Below, piece after piece: positions 1 to 8,032 of a stretch of 64,000 nucleotides of DNA. Source of the stretch: Tersicoccus phoenicis (lineage in GTDB: Bacteria; Actinomycetota; Actinomycetes; Actinomycetales; Micrococcaceae); contig NZ_MRDE01000022.1 of assembly GCF_001968835.1 (NCBI RefSeq), forward strand, positions 1 through 64,000, read 5' to 3'. The first letter of the stretch is position 1. The number at the start of each line of letters is the position of its first letter. The position numbers were made by a program, and so were the translations under genes. Below the pieces are notes generated by a model that saw only the letters and a list, made by a program, of their open reading frames with translations, was not told where the DNA came from and searched no databases.

Positions 1-932
1 CGCGCCCTGGCCGTCACCGCGGCCGGGTCCACCCGGTACGAGATCCTGCGGGCCGCCGCCACCAACGCCGCGTCCCCCAGACCGTCCACCCCACCGGTGT
101 CCGCGCTCAACGCCGCGTCCACCGCACGCCGGTCCCCCGCCTCCAGGCACACCGTCTCCCGGGCGATCAACGTCGCCCGCCACTCACTCAACGTCCCCGC
201 ACTCATCGCCGCCAACGTGTGCGGCAGATCCGCCACCAGCAGGTGCGCCAACCCCAGATACCGGCCACCCCGGGCCGGGGACTCCCGACGCGCCAACGCC
301 ACCTGCGCCCCCACCCCCGCACCCCGCTGCCCCGCCGGCACCCCCGCCGCCGCCTGCGCGGCCCGCTGCACCACCGCGAACTGCGCCGTCGCCCGCACCT
401 GAGCCGCCGCAGCCGCGGTCTTCAACTCCTCCAGAGCCCGGATCCGGTCGATCAACCCCGCCCCCACCCCCGGCACCACACCACCGGCAGCCTGACCAGC
501 ACCCGCGGCCCGACCATCCGGATTACCGACAGGGACAGCGCCGCCGCACCGGACATCAGAGGCCACAACACCGGAACCGGGACCGCCGTCGGCCCGGAGA
601 TCGCGGCCCGAACCACCAGTGGGAGCTAGAACACCGGAACCCGCAGTACAGGAGCCCGAACCACCGGAGGCTGGGGCATCGGGGTCGGAAACGCACGCAC
701 CGGTCGCCAGCCGGGAACCCATCGGACGCCCCGATCGACCCGACACGGGGACCGGACCAGCGACCGAAACAGCAGTAGTGCCGGGAACAGCGACGGGGAG
801 GGAGGCGAGGCCGGCCAGTGCGCGGATCCAGGACGCGATCACCACCGGCTGCACGGCGTCATCCCACTGCCCGGCGTCAGCCGGTTGCACGGGTCCGCCC
901 CGGGATGCTGGTTCGTCGGATACCTCATCCAT
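1..932 (-). CDS. DUF222 / HNH endonuclease family protein (13E12-type), C-terminus cut off by window edge
   Basis: An open minus-strand frame runs from an ATG at 932 to the left edge without a stop, giving about 310 visible residues. The first 130 residues are a Gly/Ala/Pro/Ser-rich leader. The rest matches the DUF222 domain of actinobacterial 13E12-type HNH proteins: a helix with ALEELKTAAAAAQVRATAQF, then a segment on partial digestion-like helices containing GGRYLGLAHLL and LSEWRATLIARETVCLE. The HNH nuclease half would lie outside the window. The start is fixed by an in-frame stop at 942-944 and by a promoter whose -10 ends 6 nt before the ATG, so the mRNA is probably leaderless. A paralogue sits at 32039-34345. 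The family's biochemical role is unknown. Members in Mycobacterium are repetitive and several belong to the LexA regulon, which fits the SOS box seen here. Confidence 0.85.
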   Translation of the reverse strand, partial: MDEVSDEPASRGGPVQPADAGQWDDAVQPVVIASWIRALAGLASLPVAVPGTTAVSVAGPVPVSGRSGRPMGSRLATGACVSDPDAPASGGSGSCTAGSGVLAPTGGSGRDLRADGGPGSGVVASDVRCGGAVPVGNPDGRAAGAGQAAGGVVPGVGAGLIDRIRALEELKTAAAAAQVRATAQFAVVQRAAQAAAGVPAGQRGAGVGAQVALARRESPARGGRYLGLAHLLVADLPHTLAAMSAGTLSEWRATLIARETVCLEAGDRRAVDAALSADTGGVDGLGDAALVAAARRISYRVDPAAVTARA

Positions 933-938
933 GAACCC

Positions 939-967
939 ACTTTACTCGAACATATGTTCGAATACAA
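939..967 (-). promoter_or_regulatory. SOS promoter with perfect LexA box in the -35/-10 spacer
   Basis: On the minus strand: -35 TTGTAT (967-962), a 17-nt spacer, -10 TAAAGT (944-939), six bases, then the ATG of the DUF222 gene. The spacer is almost entirely the 16-bp perfect palindrome TCGAACATATGTTCGA (946-961). It matches the actinobacterial LexA/SOS-box consensus TCGAAC-N4-GTTCGA at every conserved position. LexA bound there would block RNA polymerase directly. The motif match is observed; regulation is inferred. Confidence 0.88.
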
Positions 968-1031
968 GAGGTCGAGGCAACCCGTTCGGAAAGCCGCCGA
1001 CCCGACGGCACACGCCCGCAGCCCGCAAATG

Positions 1032-1110
1032 GGTTGCTGCGCGACGGACGACGACACCCCGCCAGCGCCCGCCGATCCACGGCAGCGAGCGGTTGCAGCG
1101 CGACAGACGA
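1032..1110. repeat. Two 20-bp direct repeats, 59 bp apart
   Basis: In the 274-bp gap between the DUF222 start and the pafBC stop, GGTTGCTGCGCGACGGACGA (1032-1051) recurs as GGTTGCAGCGCGACAGACGA (1091-1110), with 18 of 20 positions identical. No gene is credible in this gap. Function unknown; it may be a decayed duplication. Confidence 0.5.
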
Positions 1111-1206
1111 GAACCGAGCGGCTCGCGATGAACTGCGCCCAGCGACCACTCAGCTGATCCGCGGAAGCCGGTCGGTGACCCCACCGAGCCACACCACCAG
1201 GGACCA

Positions 1207-3249
1207 CTACACGGCGTCGGGATGCGCCTCGGCGTTCACGGCGAGTGCGTCGTCGATCCAGGCCGAGCAGCTCGCGGCGACGTCGTCCGGGCCGAGCACC
1301 CGGATGTCGCCGCCGGCGCGCGTGACGAGGCCGGGCAGCCATGCGGTGGTGCCCACCCGGAGCCGAGCGACCAGCCAGCCGTTCCAGACACTGCCGTTCG
1401 TGACACTGCCGGCCTCGGCGACGCGCTCGGCGTCGAAGTGGTCGGCCACCCACCGGCCGCGCGGGGAGAGCAGGACGGTGACCTCGACGTCGTCGTCGGA
1501 CCGGGTGAACAGCTCGATGTCCGGGTCCGTGCGGTCGTGTTCGATGATCCGTTGCCGGTCGACGAGGGCCTCCCCGTCGGGGGCGACGGCCCGGATCCGG
1601 TCGAGCCGGAAGTTGCGGACGTCCCCGCTGCGATAGCACCAGCCCTGCAGGTACCACTGGTCGTTGGCCGAGAACAGGCGCCACGGGTCGACACTGCGCC
1701 GGGTCACCTCGTCCCGGTGCGGGACGAGGTAGTCGAGCACGATCCGGCGGCCCTCCCGGACGTCGCGCTGCAGCGTGGCCAGCAGCCCGGCGCCGTCCCC
1801 GGCGGCGACGTCGGCATGCAGGGAGGCGGTCAGGTCGATCGCGTCCGAGGCCGCGGACGCGATCTTCGCCAGCGCCGCCTCGACCGCGGGCCGCTGACCG
1901 ATGCCGGGCACCGCCGCGAGCGCCTGCAGGCCCACGATCAGGGCGCCCGCCTCGTCGACGGTGAGCCGGACGGGTTCGCTCAGCTCGTCGGCGTTGCCGA
2001 TGTAGATGGCACCCTCCTCCCAGCTGGCGTCGATCAGCTGGTCCGGGCCGTAGCCGGGCAGCCCGCACACGAAGAGTAGCTCGAGGTCCTTGACCAGCTG
2101 GGCGGGAGTGATGTCGAACAGTCGGGCGGTGGCGGGCAGGTCGGCACCGGGGTGCTCCATCAGATACGGGACCAGGTCGAGCAGCCGGGTGAGGTCGTCC
2201 CGGGAGGTCCGTTGCGTGTGGGGTCGGGCGGGTGTTGCCAGGTCGACGGTGGGCACCGGTGCGCGGTCGGCGAGCACCCGGGCGGCGCGCAGCCGCCGGA
2301 CGACGGCGTCGCGCAGGGTCGGCGGGTGGAGGACCCGCACGTGGGGCCCGTGCCCGGCCAGTTCCTCGGCCAGGATCTCGACGTCGGAACAAGGCACGGT
2401 GAACCGCTCCCAGTCCGGGTCGGCAGGATCGGGACCGGGCGGCGGGCTGGTGCCCGCACCAGCCGGGGGCCGCAGGGACAGAGCCGTGCCCGGCCTGGCG
2501 ACCACGGTGGCCGTCTCGGTGGGGGCGCGCTGCACCAGGGCTGCCAGCGCGCCGGCCACGGTGAACCGGTCGGGCACGGTGTAGCTGCCGGGGCGGGTGA
2601 TGACCGGGGTCGTCATGCGGGAGAGCCGGAACGTACGCTCGGCGTCGCGGTCCTCGTCGTGGCCGACGACGTACCAGTGGCCGAACCGGTTGCCGATCCC
2701 CCACGGCTGCAGATGCCGGGTCTGCGGCGCCGCCGCCTCGGGTCGCTGGTACCCGAAGCTGACCGGACGGCGCGCCAGGATGGCGTCCAACAGCGGCCCA
2801 AAAGCCGGTTCGGTGGCGCGGATCCGGGGTTCCACGCCCAGCAGGACGTCCCGGGCAGGATCGACACCCCGCGCGGAGAGCTTGCGCATGGCCCTGCCTG
2901 CGGCCGACGACAGGGAGGCCTGTTGCCACATCCGGGAGGCCAGGTTGAGCACCGCGGACTCGTCGGTGCTGAACCGGACCGGGGGCAGCCGGTAACGGTC
3001 CGGGTGGATGCGGTACCGGACGGTGTGCAGGTCCGCGTCGAAGTAGGAGTCGTCGCTGAACGACTCGAGCGGAAGCCCGAGGTCGCGAAGATCGGCCTTG
3101 TCCCGCTCGAACATCCGCTCGAACGCTTCGTCGCCGGCGGCCGCGTAGGCCGGGATGACGCGCCGCAACTCCTCCCTGCTGTACCCCTGCCTGCGCTCGA
3201 GCAGGGCGATCAGCAGGTTGAGCAGTCGCTCGGTGCGCTTCGGTGCCAC
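1207..3249 (-). CDS. pafBC: PafBC transcriptional activator, natural PafB-PafC fusion (two wHTH-WYL halves)
   Basis: A 680-residue protein made of two tandem regulator units. Residues 1-60 (start MAPKRTERLLNLLIALLERR) are a winged helix typical of PafB, followed by a WYL domain near 145-230 (RRPVSFGYQ, HLQPWGIGNRFGHWYVVGHD). A second winged helix starts near 345 and a second WYL domain follows (IVLDYLVPHRD, VDPWRLFSANDQWYLQGWCY), typical of PafC. In mycobacteria PafB and PafC are separate proteins that activate the LexA-independent DNA-damage regulon, including recA. A natural fusion is known in Arthrobacter. The start is GTG at 3249 with no clear Shine-Dalgarno; TAGCGT lies 8 nt upstream, so it may be leaderless. 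The gene closes the Pup-proteasome cluster, as pafB/pafC follow pafA in relatives. Confidence 0.93.
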   Translation of the reverse strand: MAPKRTERLLNLLIALLERRQGYSREELRRVIPAYAAAGDEAFERMFERDKADLRDLGLPLESFSDDSYFDADLHTVRYRIHPDRYRLPPVRFSTDESAVLNLASRMWQQASLSSAAGRAMRKLSARGVDPARDVLLGVEPRIRATEPAFGPLLDAILARRPVSFGYQRPEAAAPQTRHLQPWGIGNRFGHWYVVGHDEDRDAERTFRLSRMTTPVITRPGSYTVPDRFTVAGALAALVQRAPTETATVVARPGTALSLRPPAGAGTSPPPGPDPADPDWERFTVPCSDVEILAEELAGHGPHVRVLHPPTLRDAVVRRLRAARVLADRAPVPTVDLATPARPHTQRTSRDDLTRLLDLVPYLMEHPGADLPATARLFDITPAQLVKDLELLFVCGLPGYGPDQLIDASWEEGAIYIGNADELSEPVRLTVDEAGALIVGLQALAAVPGIGQRPAVEAALAKIASAASDAIDLTASLHADVAAGDGAGLLATLQRDVREGRRIVLDYLVPHRDEVTRRSVDPWRLFSANDQWYLQGWCYRSGDVRNFRLDRIRAVAPDGEALVDRQRIIEHDRTDPDIELFTRSDDDVEVTVLLSPRGRWVADHFDAERVAEAGSVTNGSVWNGWLVARLRVGTTAWLPGLVTRAGGDIRVLGPDDVAASCSAWIDDALAVNAEAHPDAV

Positions 3250-3301
3250 AGTCGCCTACGCTAACAGCGGGTCGGCCGCCTCGTCGGCGCGATCGGTCGG
3301 A

Positions 3302-3697
3302 TCAGCGCACGCCGACGAGGTCGACGACGAAGATCAGGGCCTCTCCGGGGGCGATCGCCGCGCCGGCGCCGCTGTCCCCGTAGGCCTTCACGGCGGGAAT
3401 CTCGAGTCGGCGCCGGCCGCCCACCTTCATCCCGGCGATGCCCTCGTCCCAGCCGGCGATGACCTGCCCCACGCCGAGCCGGAAGTCCAGGGGCGCGCCA
3501 CGGTTCCAGGACGCGTCGAACTCCTCCCCCGTGGAGAAGGCCACCCCGACGTAGTGGGCGCTCACGGTGCTGCCGGCCGTGGCCTCGGGCCCGTCACCGA
3601 CGATCAGGTCCTGGACCACCAGGTCGGCGGGCGCCGCGTGGTCGGGGAACTCGATCTCCGGACGCTGCCGGTCGTACTCGCGCTTGCCGAAGGACAC
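3302..3697 (-). CDS. FKBP-type peptidyl-prolyl isomerase, cytosolic single domain
   Basis: Chosen start GTG 3697, preceded by AGGAG six bases upstream; a longer upstream reading has no ribosome site. The 131-residue product has no signal peptide and is one FKBP domain: HYVGVAFSTGEEFDASW (active-site strand), DFRLGVGQVIAGWDEGI, GRRRLEIPAVKAYGDSG and a closing LIFVVDLVGV. FKBPs catalyse cis-trans isomerisation of Xaa-Pro bonds and assist folding. It lies between the FKBP lipoprotein and pafBC. FKBP genes next to pafA/pafBC are common in actinobacteria, so placement rather than sequence links it to protein quality control. Confidence 0.92.
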   Translation of the reverse strand: MSFGKREYDRQRPEIEFPDHAAPADLVVQDLIVGDGPEATAGSTVSAHYVGVAFSTGEEFDASWNRGAPLDFRLGVGQVIAGWDEGIAGMKVGGRRRLEIPAVKAYGDSGAGAAIAPGEALIFVVDLVGVR

Positions 3698-3747
3698 TCC
3701 GGTCTCCTGTCGTCGGGGGCTGGTACGCGTGGAAGAAGAGGGAACGC

Positions 3748-4725
3748 TCAGGCGACGTCGAGGATGTCGACGACGAAGACGAGGGTCTCCTTCTGCAGCG
3801 GGGAGCCCTTCGTGTCGCCGTAGCCGAGACTCGGCGGCACCACGAGCAGTACCTGGGAGCCGACGGTCTTGCCGGTCAGGCCTTGGGTCCAGCCCTTGAC
3901 CACGCCGTTGAGCGGGAAGGAGACGGGAGCGTTGTTCTTCCAGCTCGAATCGAACTCGGAGCCGTCGGACCACTTGACGCCGGTGTACTGGACGGTGACC
4001 GTGTCGGTCGCCTTGACCGCCTTGCCGCTGCCCTTGATCAGGTCCTGGGACACGAGTTTGGTGGGCGCCTTGGTCTTAGGCACCGTGATGGTGGGGGCGC
4101 CGTTGTCGCCGAGCTTGACGGTCGGCAGTCCCGCCTTCGGCGGCACCGCGGTGCCCTGGGCGCGGGTCGGGACGTCCTTGACCGACTCCAGCTTGAGCAC
4201 GATGACGTTCGACGCCGCCGGGGAGGCACTGGTACTCGGCGACGCACCGGCACTCGCCCCGCCACTGGCGCTCGGTGCCGGGCTGGGCGACTGGGCCGGG
4301 GCCGCGAACGCGACGTAGGAGCCGATCTTCGCGTTGACGAGCGCGTTGTACAGCACCTCGTTCTGCTGCTTGACCGAATCGGTCAGTAGCAGGCTCTCCG
4401 CCTTGCCGGTGGTGAACGTCTCGTTCTGCACCGCGCCGTCGGCACCGTTGATCACCGCACCGACGTAGCTGACGGACTGACCGGCCTTGACGGCGGGGCC
4501 ACTACCCTCCTTGATCACCTTCGCGGCCGGGGTGCTCGAGGACAGCGGCTTGGTGAAGTCGAGACCGGGCACCTTCTTGTCCGCCTCACTGGTGACCTTC
4601 ATCGAGTCCAGCGGGTTGGCCGCCGCGGCCGAGGAGGACGACGACGACCCGCCGGGGCCGGAGGCCTGACAGCCGGCGATCAGGAACGAGAGGGGAATCA
4701 GCAACAGAGCGAGAAGTCGGCGCAC
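3748..4725 (-). CDS. FKBP-type prolyl isomerase lipoprotein with two FKBP-like domains
   Basis: Start GTG 4725 with GAGGA seven bases upstream. The 325-residue protein opens with Arg-Arg, a hydrophobic run (LLALLLIPLSFLIAGC) and a lipobox IAGC, so it is exported and lipid-anchored at Cys. A Ser-rich linker follows. Residues about 60-165 look like a degenerate FKBP fold interrupted by a Ser/Pro/Ala low-complexity insert. The C-terminal 110 residues form a canonical FKBP domain (VQYTGVKWSDGSEFDSSW, VVKGWTQGLTGKTVGS, PPSLGYGD, LVFVVDILDV). It probably folds extracytoplasmic proteins. It sits 62 bp downstream of pafA in the proteasome cluster, although its substrate compartment is outside the membrane. 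Confidence 0.9.
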   Translation of the reverse strand: MRRLLALLLIPLSFLIAGCQASGPGGSSSSSSAAAANPLDSMKVTSEADKKVPGLDFTKPLSSSTPAAKVIKEGSGPAVKAGQSVSYVGAVINGADGAVQNETFTTGKAESLLLTDSVKQQNEVLYNALVNAKIGSYVAFAAPAQSPSPAPSASGGASAGASPSTSASPAASNVIVLKLESVKDVPTRAQGTAVPPKAGLPTVKLGDNGAPTITVPKTKAPTKLVSQDLIKGSGKAVKATDTVTVQYTGVKWSDGSEFDSSWKNNAPVSFPLNGVVKGWTQGLTGKTVGSQVLLVVPPSLGYGDTKGSPLQKETLVFVVDILDVA

Positions 4726-4787
4726 AGAAAGTCCTCGGAACGGGGTCGGGTTCGCCGGCGCACCCGAACGAGTGGCCGCGCGCTCGT

Positions 4788-6269
4788 CTACGGTAGCGGA
4801 CCAGTCTGGGTATTGCCTCCACCGCCGGCTCGACCGGCTGAACCACCGGTCGACCCGGCGGCCGAGGCCTCGTCCGCACCATCGGTCTCCGGTTGCGGGC
4901 CGACCGCCCGGATTCCGGCGATCAGCTCGTCCACCCGCGGGTCCTCGGCCTTGAAGGGATCCTTGCAGAGGATGGTCTGCTGTGTCCGGTCGTTCAGCTT
5001 CAAATGCACCCAGTCGACGGTGTAGTCGCGTCCGGCGGCGACGGCGGCGCGGACGAAGTCGCCGCGCAGCCGTGCCCGCGTGGTGGCGGGCGGGTCGTCG
5101 ACCGCGGCCTTGACCCGTTGCTCGCTGATCAGGGTGCGCACCGCTCCGCGGGACTGGAGCAGGTGGAACAGGCCGCGGCTGCGGTTGATGTCGTGGTAGG
5201 TCAGGTCGAGCTGGGCGATCCGCGGCGCGTCCAGCGCCAGTCCGCTCCGGGAACGGTAGGAGTCGATCAGCTTCTTCTTGATGGCCCAGTCGATCTCGGT
5301 GTCGATGCCGGTCGTGTCGCCGCTCTCCACCGCGGTCAGGGCCCGGTCCCACAGGTCCAGGGCGAAGGCGACCCGCTGGTGGTGGGCGCCGGCGCGGTCG
5401 ACGTAGTCGGTGGCCTTCTGCCAGAAGTACCGCTGCAGCTCGACGGCGCTGATGGTGGCGCCGTTGGCGAGCCGCACCGGGTGCCGGCCGGTCGGGTCGT
5501 GGGAGATGTCGCGGATGCTGCGGATCGGGTTTTCCAGGCGCAGGTCCCGCATGATGACGCCGTCCTCGATCATGCGCAGCAGCAGGTCCACGCTGACGAT
5601 CTTGAGCACCGTGGTGCTCTGGCTCATCGAGGAGTCACCGGAGATGACGTGCAGGCGGCGGTAGTGCTCGGCGTCGGCGTGTGGCTCGTCCCGGGTGTTG
5701 ATGATCGGCCGGGACCGGGTCGTCGCCGAGGAGACGCCCTCCCAGATGTGGTCGGCGCGCTGGCTGAACGCGTACCGGTGGCCGCCGGGGCCGGTGACGA
5801 CCTTCCCGGCGCCGGCGATCAGCTGCCGGGAGATGAGGAACGGGATCAGGATCTCCGCCAGCCGGGTGAAGGAGGTGGTGCGCGGGATCAGGTAGTTCTC
5901 GTGGCTGCCGTACGAGTTGCCCACCGAGTCGGTGTTGTTCTTGAACAGGTACACGGAGCCGGCGTAGCCCTCGGCCGCCAGCCGTTCCTCCGCTTCCCGG
6001 CACAGGTCGTCGACGATCAGCTCCCCCGCCAGGTCCTGGGCGAGGAGGTCCTCCACGTCGTCGCACTCGGCTGTCGCGTACTCGGGGTGGGACCCGACGT
6101 CGAGGTAGAGTCGCGCCCCGTTGGCCAGGAACACGTTCGAGGAGCGGCCCCAGTGCACGACCTTGCGGAACAGGTACCGGGCCACCTCCTCGGGCGACAG
6201 CGGGGAGCCGCCGCCGGGTGAGTACGCGAGCCCGAACTCGGTCTCCAGACCGAAGATGCGCCGCTTCAT
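4788..6269 (-). CDS. pafA: Pup-protein ligase PafA
   Basis: PafA uses ATP to join the C-terminal glutamate of Pup to substrate lysines. The 493-residue protein begins [13 protein letters not shown], the family signature, and has the Mg/ATP-site strands [19 protein letters not shown] (containing the catalytic-type Asp), [20 protein letters not shown] and [15 protein letters not shown]. The last 35 residues are a Gly/Ala/Ser/Thr tail beyond the usual end of about 455. One base separates its ATG from the prcA stop, so it is co-translated with the proteasome subunits. It is homologous to Dop (8033-9658) but lacks Dop's longer N-terminal loop, which separates ligase from deamidase. Confidence 0.97.
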   Translation of the reverse strand: MKRRIFGLETEFGLAYSPGGGSPLSPEEVARYLFRKVVHWGRSSNVFLANGARLYLDVGSHPEYATAECDDVEDLLAQDLAGELIVDDLCREAEERLAAEGYAGSVYLFKNNTDSVGNSYGSHENYLIPRTTSFTRLAEILIPFLISRQLIAGAGKVVTGPGGHRYAFSQRADHIWEGVSSATTRSRPIINTRDEPHADAEHYRRLHVISGDSSMSQSTTVLKIVSVDLLLRMIEDGVIMRDLRLENPIRSIRDISHDPTGRHPVRLANGATISAVELQRYFWQKATDYVDRAGAHHQRVAFALDLWDRALTAVESGDTTGIDTEIDWAIKKKLIDSYRSRSGLALDAPRIAQLDLTYHDINRSRGLFHLLQSRGAVRTLISEQRVKAAVDDPPATTRARLRGDFVRAAVAAGRDYTVDWVHLKLNDRTQQTILCKDPFKAEDPRVDELIAGIRAVGPQPETDGADEASAAGSTGGSAGRAGGGGNTQTGPLP

Positions 6270-6270
6270 C

Positions 6271-7002
6271 TCAGTTCCCGGGCCCGGCCAGCAGGGCCGC
6301 GCACTCGTCGGTGCTCAGCCGCCGGAACGCCCGCGGGCTGCCGCGCAGCGTCATCGGGTCCCGGTCCAGGACGGCGACCTCGAGCTGTGCGGCCGGCAGT
6401 TCGCGGGGCGTCGTCTCGTCCTCGCCGTCGCCGCCGGACCGGCGCAGGGCGTCGACGGCGGTGGTCACCGCGCCGGCGAAGCCGGCGTCCGGGTCGTGCC
6501 GGGTGGCCAGCGTCCCGCCGATCGTCTCCGCCGCGCCGCCCATCACGACGAAGCCGCGCTGGTCGGAGATCGAGCCGTCGAACAGGAGCCGGAACAGCCG
6601 GTCCGCCTCGGGGGTCGCGCCGACCTCGACGACGGCGAGCTCGACCTCGAAGGGTTTGCCCTCGGTGGTGAAGACGGCCCCCAGGGACTGGGTGTAGACG
6701 CTGGCCAGACCGCGGGCGGTGACGTCCTCGCGGTCGTAGGCGTAGCCCCGCAGATCCGCGTACCGCACTCCCGCCTGCCGCAGGGACTCGAACTCGTTGT
6801 ACTTGCCGACCGCGGCGAACGCGATCCGGTCGTAGATCTCCCCCACCTTGTGCAGCGACGGGGACGGGTTCTCGGCGACCAAAGCGATGCCCTCGGCGCA
6901 GGACAGGACGACGACGGACCGGCCCCGGGCGATGCCCTTGCGGGCGAAGTCGGCCCGGTCCTTCATCAGTTGTTCGGGTGAGACGTAGAACGACTGGGTC
7001 AC
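6271..7002 (-). CDS. prcA: 20S proteasome alpha subunit PrcA
   Basis: A 243-residue alpha-type subunit with start GTG 7002. It shows the N-terminal gating helix region ([19 protein letters not shown]) and the conserved core [13 protein letters not shown] and [13 protein letters not shown], close to mycobacterial PrcA. Alpha rings cap the beta rings and dock the Mpa ATPase. The gene starts 3 bp after the prcB stop and is followed directly by pafA. The C-terminus (last 50 residues) is variable, as usual in the family. Confidence 0.96.
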   Translation of the reverse strand: MTQSFYVSPEQLMKDRADFARKGIARGRSVVVLSCAEGIALVAENPSPSLHKVGEIYDRIAFAAVGKYNEFESLRQAGVRYADLRGYAYDREDVTARGLASVYTQSLGAVFTTEGKPFEVELAVVEVGATPEADRLFRLLFDGSISDQRGFVVMGGAAETIGGTLATRHDPDAGFAGAVTTAVDALRRSGGDGEDETTPRELPAAQLEVAVLDRDPMTLRGSPRAFRRLSTDECAALLAGPGN

Positions 7003-7005
7003 CGC

Positions 7006-7821
7006 TCAGGCCTCCCGTCCGACGGCGGAGCGGGCGGCCAGCACCGATTCGCAGACCTCGGCCAACTGGTGCTCGGGGATCCGGCGGTGCCCCGCGGAGC
7101 CCACCGTCATGATCACCGGCCACAGCCGGCGGATCGCGTCCGGGCCGCCCGTGGCGGCGTCGTCGTCGGCGGCGTCGAACAGGGACTCGACGGCCACCCG
7201 GACCGCTTCCTCCTCCGTCAGGTGCGGACGCCACAGCTTCTTCAGCGCGCCGCGGGCGAACGCGGAGCCCGAGCCCACCGTGTGGTGCTCGATCTCCTCG
7301 TAACGACCGCCGGTGACGTCGTAGGAGAAGATCCGGCCGACGGCCCGGGTGGTGTCGTAGCCGGCGAACAGGGGCAGCACGGCCAGGCCCTGCACGGCGC
7401 GGGGCAGGTTGTCGCGGACCATGGCACCGAGCCGATTGGCCTTGCCCTCGAGGCTGAGCAGGGTGCCCTCGATCTTCTCGTAGTGCTCGAGCTCGACCTG
7501 GAAGAGCCGCATCACGTCCAGGGCGATGCCCGCGGTGCCGGCCACGCCGAGCACGGAGTAGGAGTCCGCCGGGTACACCTTCTCGATGTGTCGGCTGGCG
7601 ATGACGTTGCCCATGGTGGCGCGGCGGTCGCCGGCCATCAGCACGCCCCCGCCGTAGGTCATGGCCAGGATCGTGGTCCCGTGCGGGGCCAACGTCCCGG
7701 CGCCCGAGCCCCCGCCCTGCGGCTGGCCCCAAGGGGCGGCCAGTGGTGCTCGGCCGAAGGGCAGCAGGTCCGGATGGTCGGCCTGCAGCCAGGCGGTGAA
7801 CGAGGAGCCGGTGTACTCCAT
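7006..7821 (-). CDS. prcB: 20S proteasome beta subunit PrcB (with propeptide)
   Basis: The 271-residue precursor has a 48-residue Gly/Pro-rich propeptide ending APHG, then mature [19 protein letters not shown]. Thr49 would become the N-terminal nucleophile after self-cleavage, with Asp and Lys of the family active site ([20 protein letters not shown]) visible. Mature PrcB forms the proteolytic chamber that degrades pupylated proteins delivered by Mpa. It begins 6 bp after the pup stop and belongs to the pup-prcB-prcA-pafA operon. Confidence 0.97.
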   Translation of the reverse strand: MEYTGSSFTAWLQADHPDLLPFGRAPLAAPWGQPQGGGSGAGTLAPHGTTILAMTYGGGVLMAGDRRATMGNVIASRHIEKVYPADSYSVLGVAGTAGIALDVMRLFQVELEHYEKIEGTLLSLEGKANRLGAMVRDNLPRAVQGLAVLPLFAGYDTTRAVGRIFSYDVTGGRYEEIEHHTVGSGSAFARGALKKLWRPHLTEEEAVRVAVESLFDAADDDAATGGPDAIRRLWPVIMTVGSAGHRRIPEHQLAEVCESVLAARSAVGREA

Positions 7822-7827
7822 GGAGGG

Positions 7828-8028
7828 TTACTGGCCACCCTTCTGCACGAATCCGCGCACGAACTCCTCGGCGTTGGCCTCGAGGACGCCGTCGATCTCG
7901 TCGAGCAGGTCGTCCACCCCGGCGGTCGACGCGCTCGGTGCGGCCTCGGCGGTCGGCGGCGTGGGGTCGAGGTCCTGCTCGGTCTGCTCCTGCTGGTCGC
8001 CGGCGGAGGCACGCTGCTGTTCGCTCAT
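7828..8028 (-). CDS. pup: Prokaryotic ubiquitin-like protein Pup
   Basis: A 66-residue, acidic, intrinsically disordered protein. The start is ATG 8028 (MSEQQRASAG), which leaves 4 bp after the dop stop. The C-terminal third carries the Mpa-binding coiled-coil segment (VDDLLDEIDGVLEANAEEFV) and ends GFVQKGGQ. The terminal Gln means that Dop must deamidate it to Glu before PafA can ligate it. Confidence 0.97.
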   Translation of the reverse strand: MSEQQRASAGDQQEQTEQDLDPTPPTAEAAPSASTAGVDDLLDEIDGVLEANAEEFVRGFVQKGGQ

Positions 8029-8032
8029 GGTC

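Noticed and set aside
4788-5352. Extended start for the FKBP lipoprotein reaching into pafA
   Set aside because: The upstream part is a frame shadow of pafA. GTG 4725 gives a ribosome site, signal peptide and lipobox.
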